From Cellulomonas sp. SG140 (GTDB lineage: Bacteria; Actinomycetota; Actinomycetes; Actinomycetales; Cellulomonadaceae), in assembly GCF_025770785.1 (NCBI RefSeq), contig NZ_JANZLA010000001.1, positions 124,001-188,000 of the forward strand: 64,000 nucleotides of DNA, written 5' to 3'. The notes beneath the pieces are model-generated. The model saw nothing but the letters and a program-made list of their open reading frames with translations, was not told the origin of the DNA and searched no databases. A program made the position numbers and the translations under genes. Shown one piece after another: positions 63,919-64,000 of this stretch (position 1 is the first letter of the stretch; every line of letters starts with the position of its first letter).

Positions 63919-64000
63919 TCGGACCGGGGCGTCGGGGGTCGCGCTGAGGCGCCGCGCCCATCGGCGGCCGAGCCGGTGCGTGGGCACCTCGACCGTGACG
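63874..64000 (-). CDS. Possible C-terminal end of a gene entering from the right
   Basis: A minus-strand frame is open from the right edge to TGA at 63876-63874 (41 codons plus stop), reading VTVEVPTHRLGRRWARRLSA and ending EGGTS. 37 of 41 codons end in G or C, as in real genes of the window. It would overlap the end of the plus-strand glycosyltransferase by 45 bp. Too short to identify. Confidence 0.35.
   Translation of the reverse strand, partial: VTVEVPTHRLGRRWARRLSATPDAPVRSPELVAEGIEGGTS

Overview
The window is very GC-rich (single lines counted by hand reach about 80% G+C) and its codons nearly always end in G or C. GTG starts are frequent and neighbouring genes often overlap by 4 bp (ATGA/GTGA). 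The conserved blocks mtrA-mtrB-lpqB-comF-hpf-secA and manA-TIGR03089-whiB-(large GT)-DUF5719 identify a high-GC actinomycete. A Micrococcales genome of Cellulomonas type is the best guess. There is no rRNA, tRNA, CRISPR array, insertion sequence or prophage in the window, and no gene-free stretch longer than 300 bases.

Layout. 1-4.5 kb: the end of a TadZ/CpaE-like ATPase gene, a SAF-domain pilus-assembly-like protein, a small BldC/excisionase-type DNA-binding protein, a LysM protein and an Rv3235-family protein. 4.5-14.7 kb: the housekeeping block on the minus strand, secA, a YcaQ/AlkX-type glycosylase gene, hpf, comF, lpqB, mtrB and mtrA. 14.9-24.8 kb: a translationally coupled MoxR-type operon (GPDPase-membrane protein, DUF4129, DUF4350, MoxR, DUF58), an AlkZ-like gene, SpoIIM and RDD membrane proteins and a cation diffusion facilitator. 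24.9-36.1 kb: Trm112-like protein, a truncated phosphomannomutase-like protein, a zinc ribbon, DUF3499, a degenerate zincin-like protein, a WbbL-like rhamnosyltransferase, DUF5719, a 1203-residue membrane glycosyltransferase, WhiB, TIGR03089 and manA.

36.2-64 kb is a large cell-surface polysaccharide locus. A leftward operon holds a flippase and three glycosyltransferases. It is followed by a DUF2142 membrane protein, rmlA, rmlC and rmlD (rmlB is not in the window), more glycosyltransferases and two GT-C-like multi-pass membrane proteins. A tightly packed ten-gene rightward unit (50.5-59.7 kb) carries two aminosugar modules: a PglD/NeuD-like acetyltransferase with a PglE-like aminotransferase, and an FdtB-like aminotransferase with a fused FdtC-FdtA-like enzyme. 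Between them lie a DUF4214 protein, three GT4-like proteins and a GtrB/GtrA pair. RmlA would feed dTDP-glucose both to the rhamnose branch and to the dTDP-3-amino-3,6-dideoxyhexose branch. The glycosyltransferases, flippase and GtrA/B pair would assemble and export a rhamnose- and aminosugar-containing glycan. The right end (59.7-62.3 kb) has clearly lower G+C, which suggests a recently exchanged segment.

The most unusual items are: a phosphomannomutase homologue without its catalytic half; a QxD-type and a QxQ-type HTH_42 glycosylase-like gene in one window; the compact double-aminosugar operon with its fused isomerase/acyltransferase; a perfect palindrome over the predicted start site of the cation exporter gene; 10-bp-phased direct repeats upstream of the LysM gene; and a recurring leaderless-promoter architecture.
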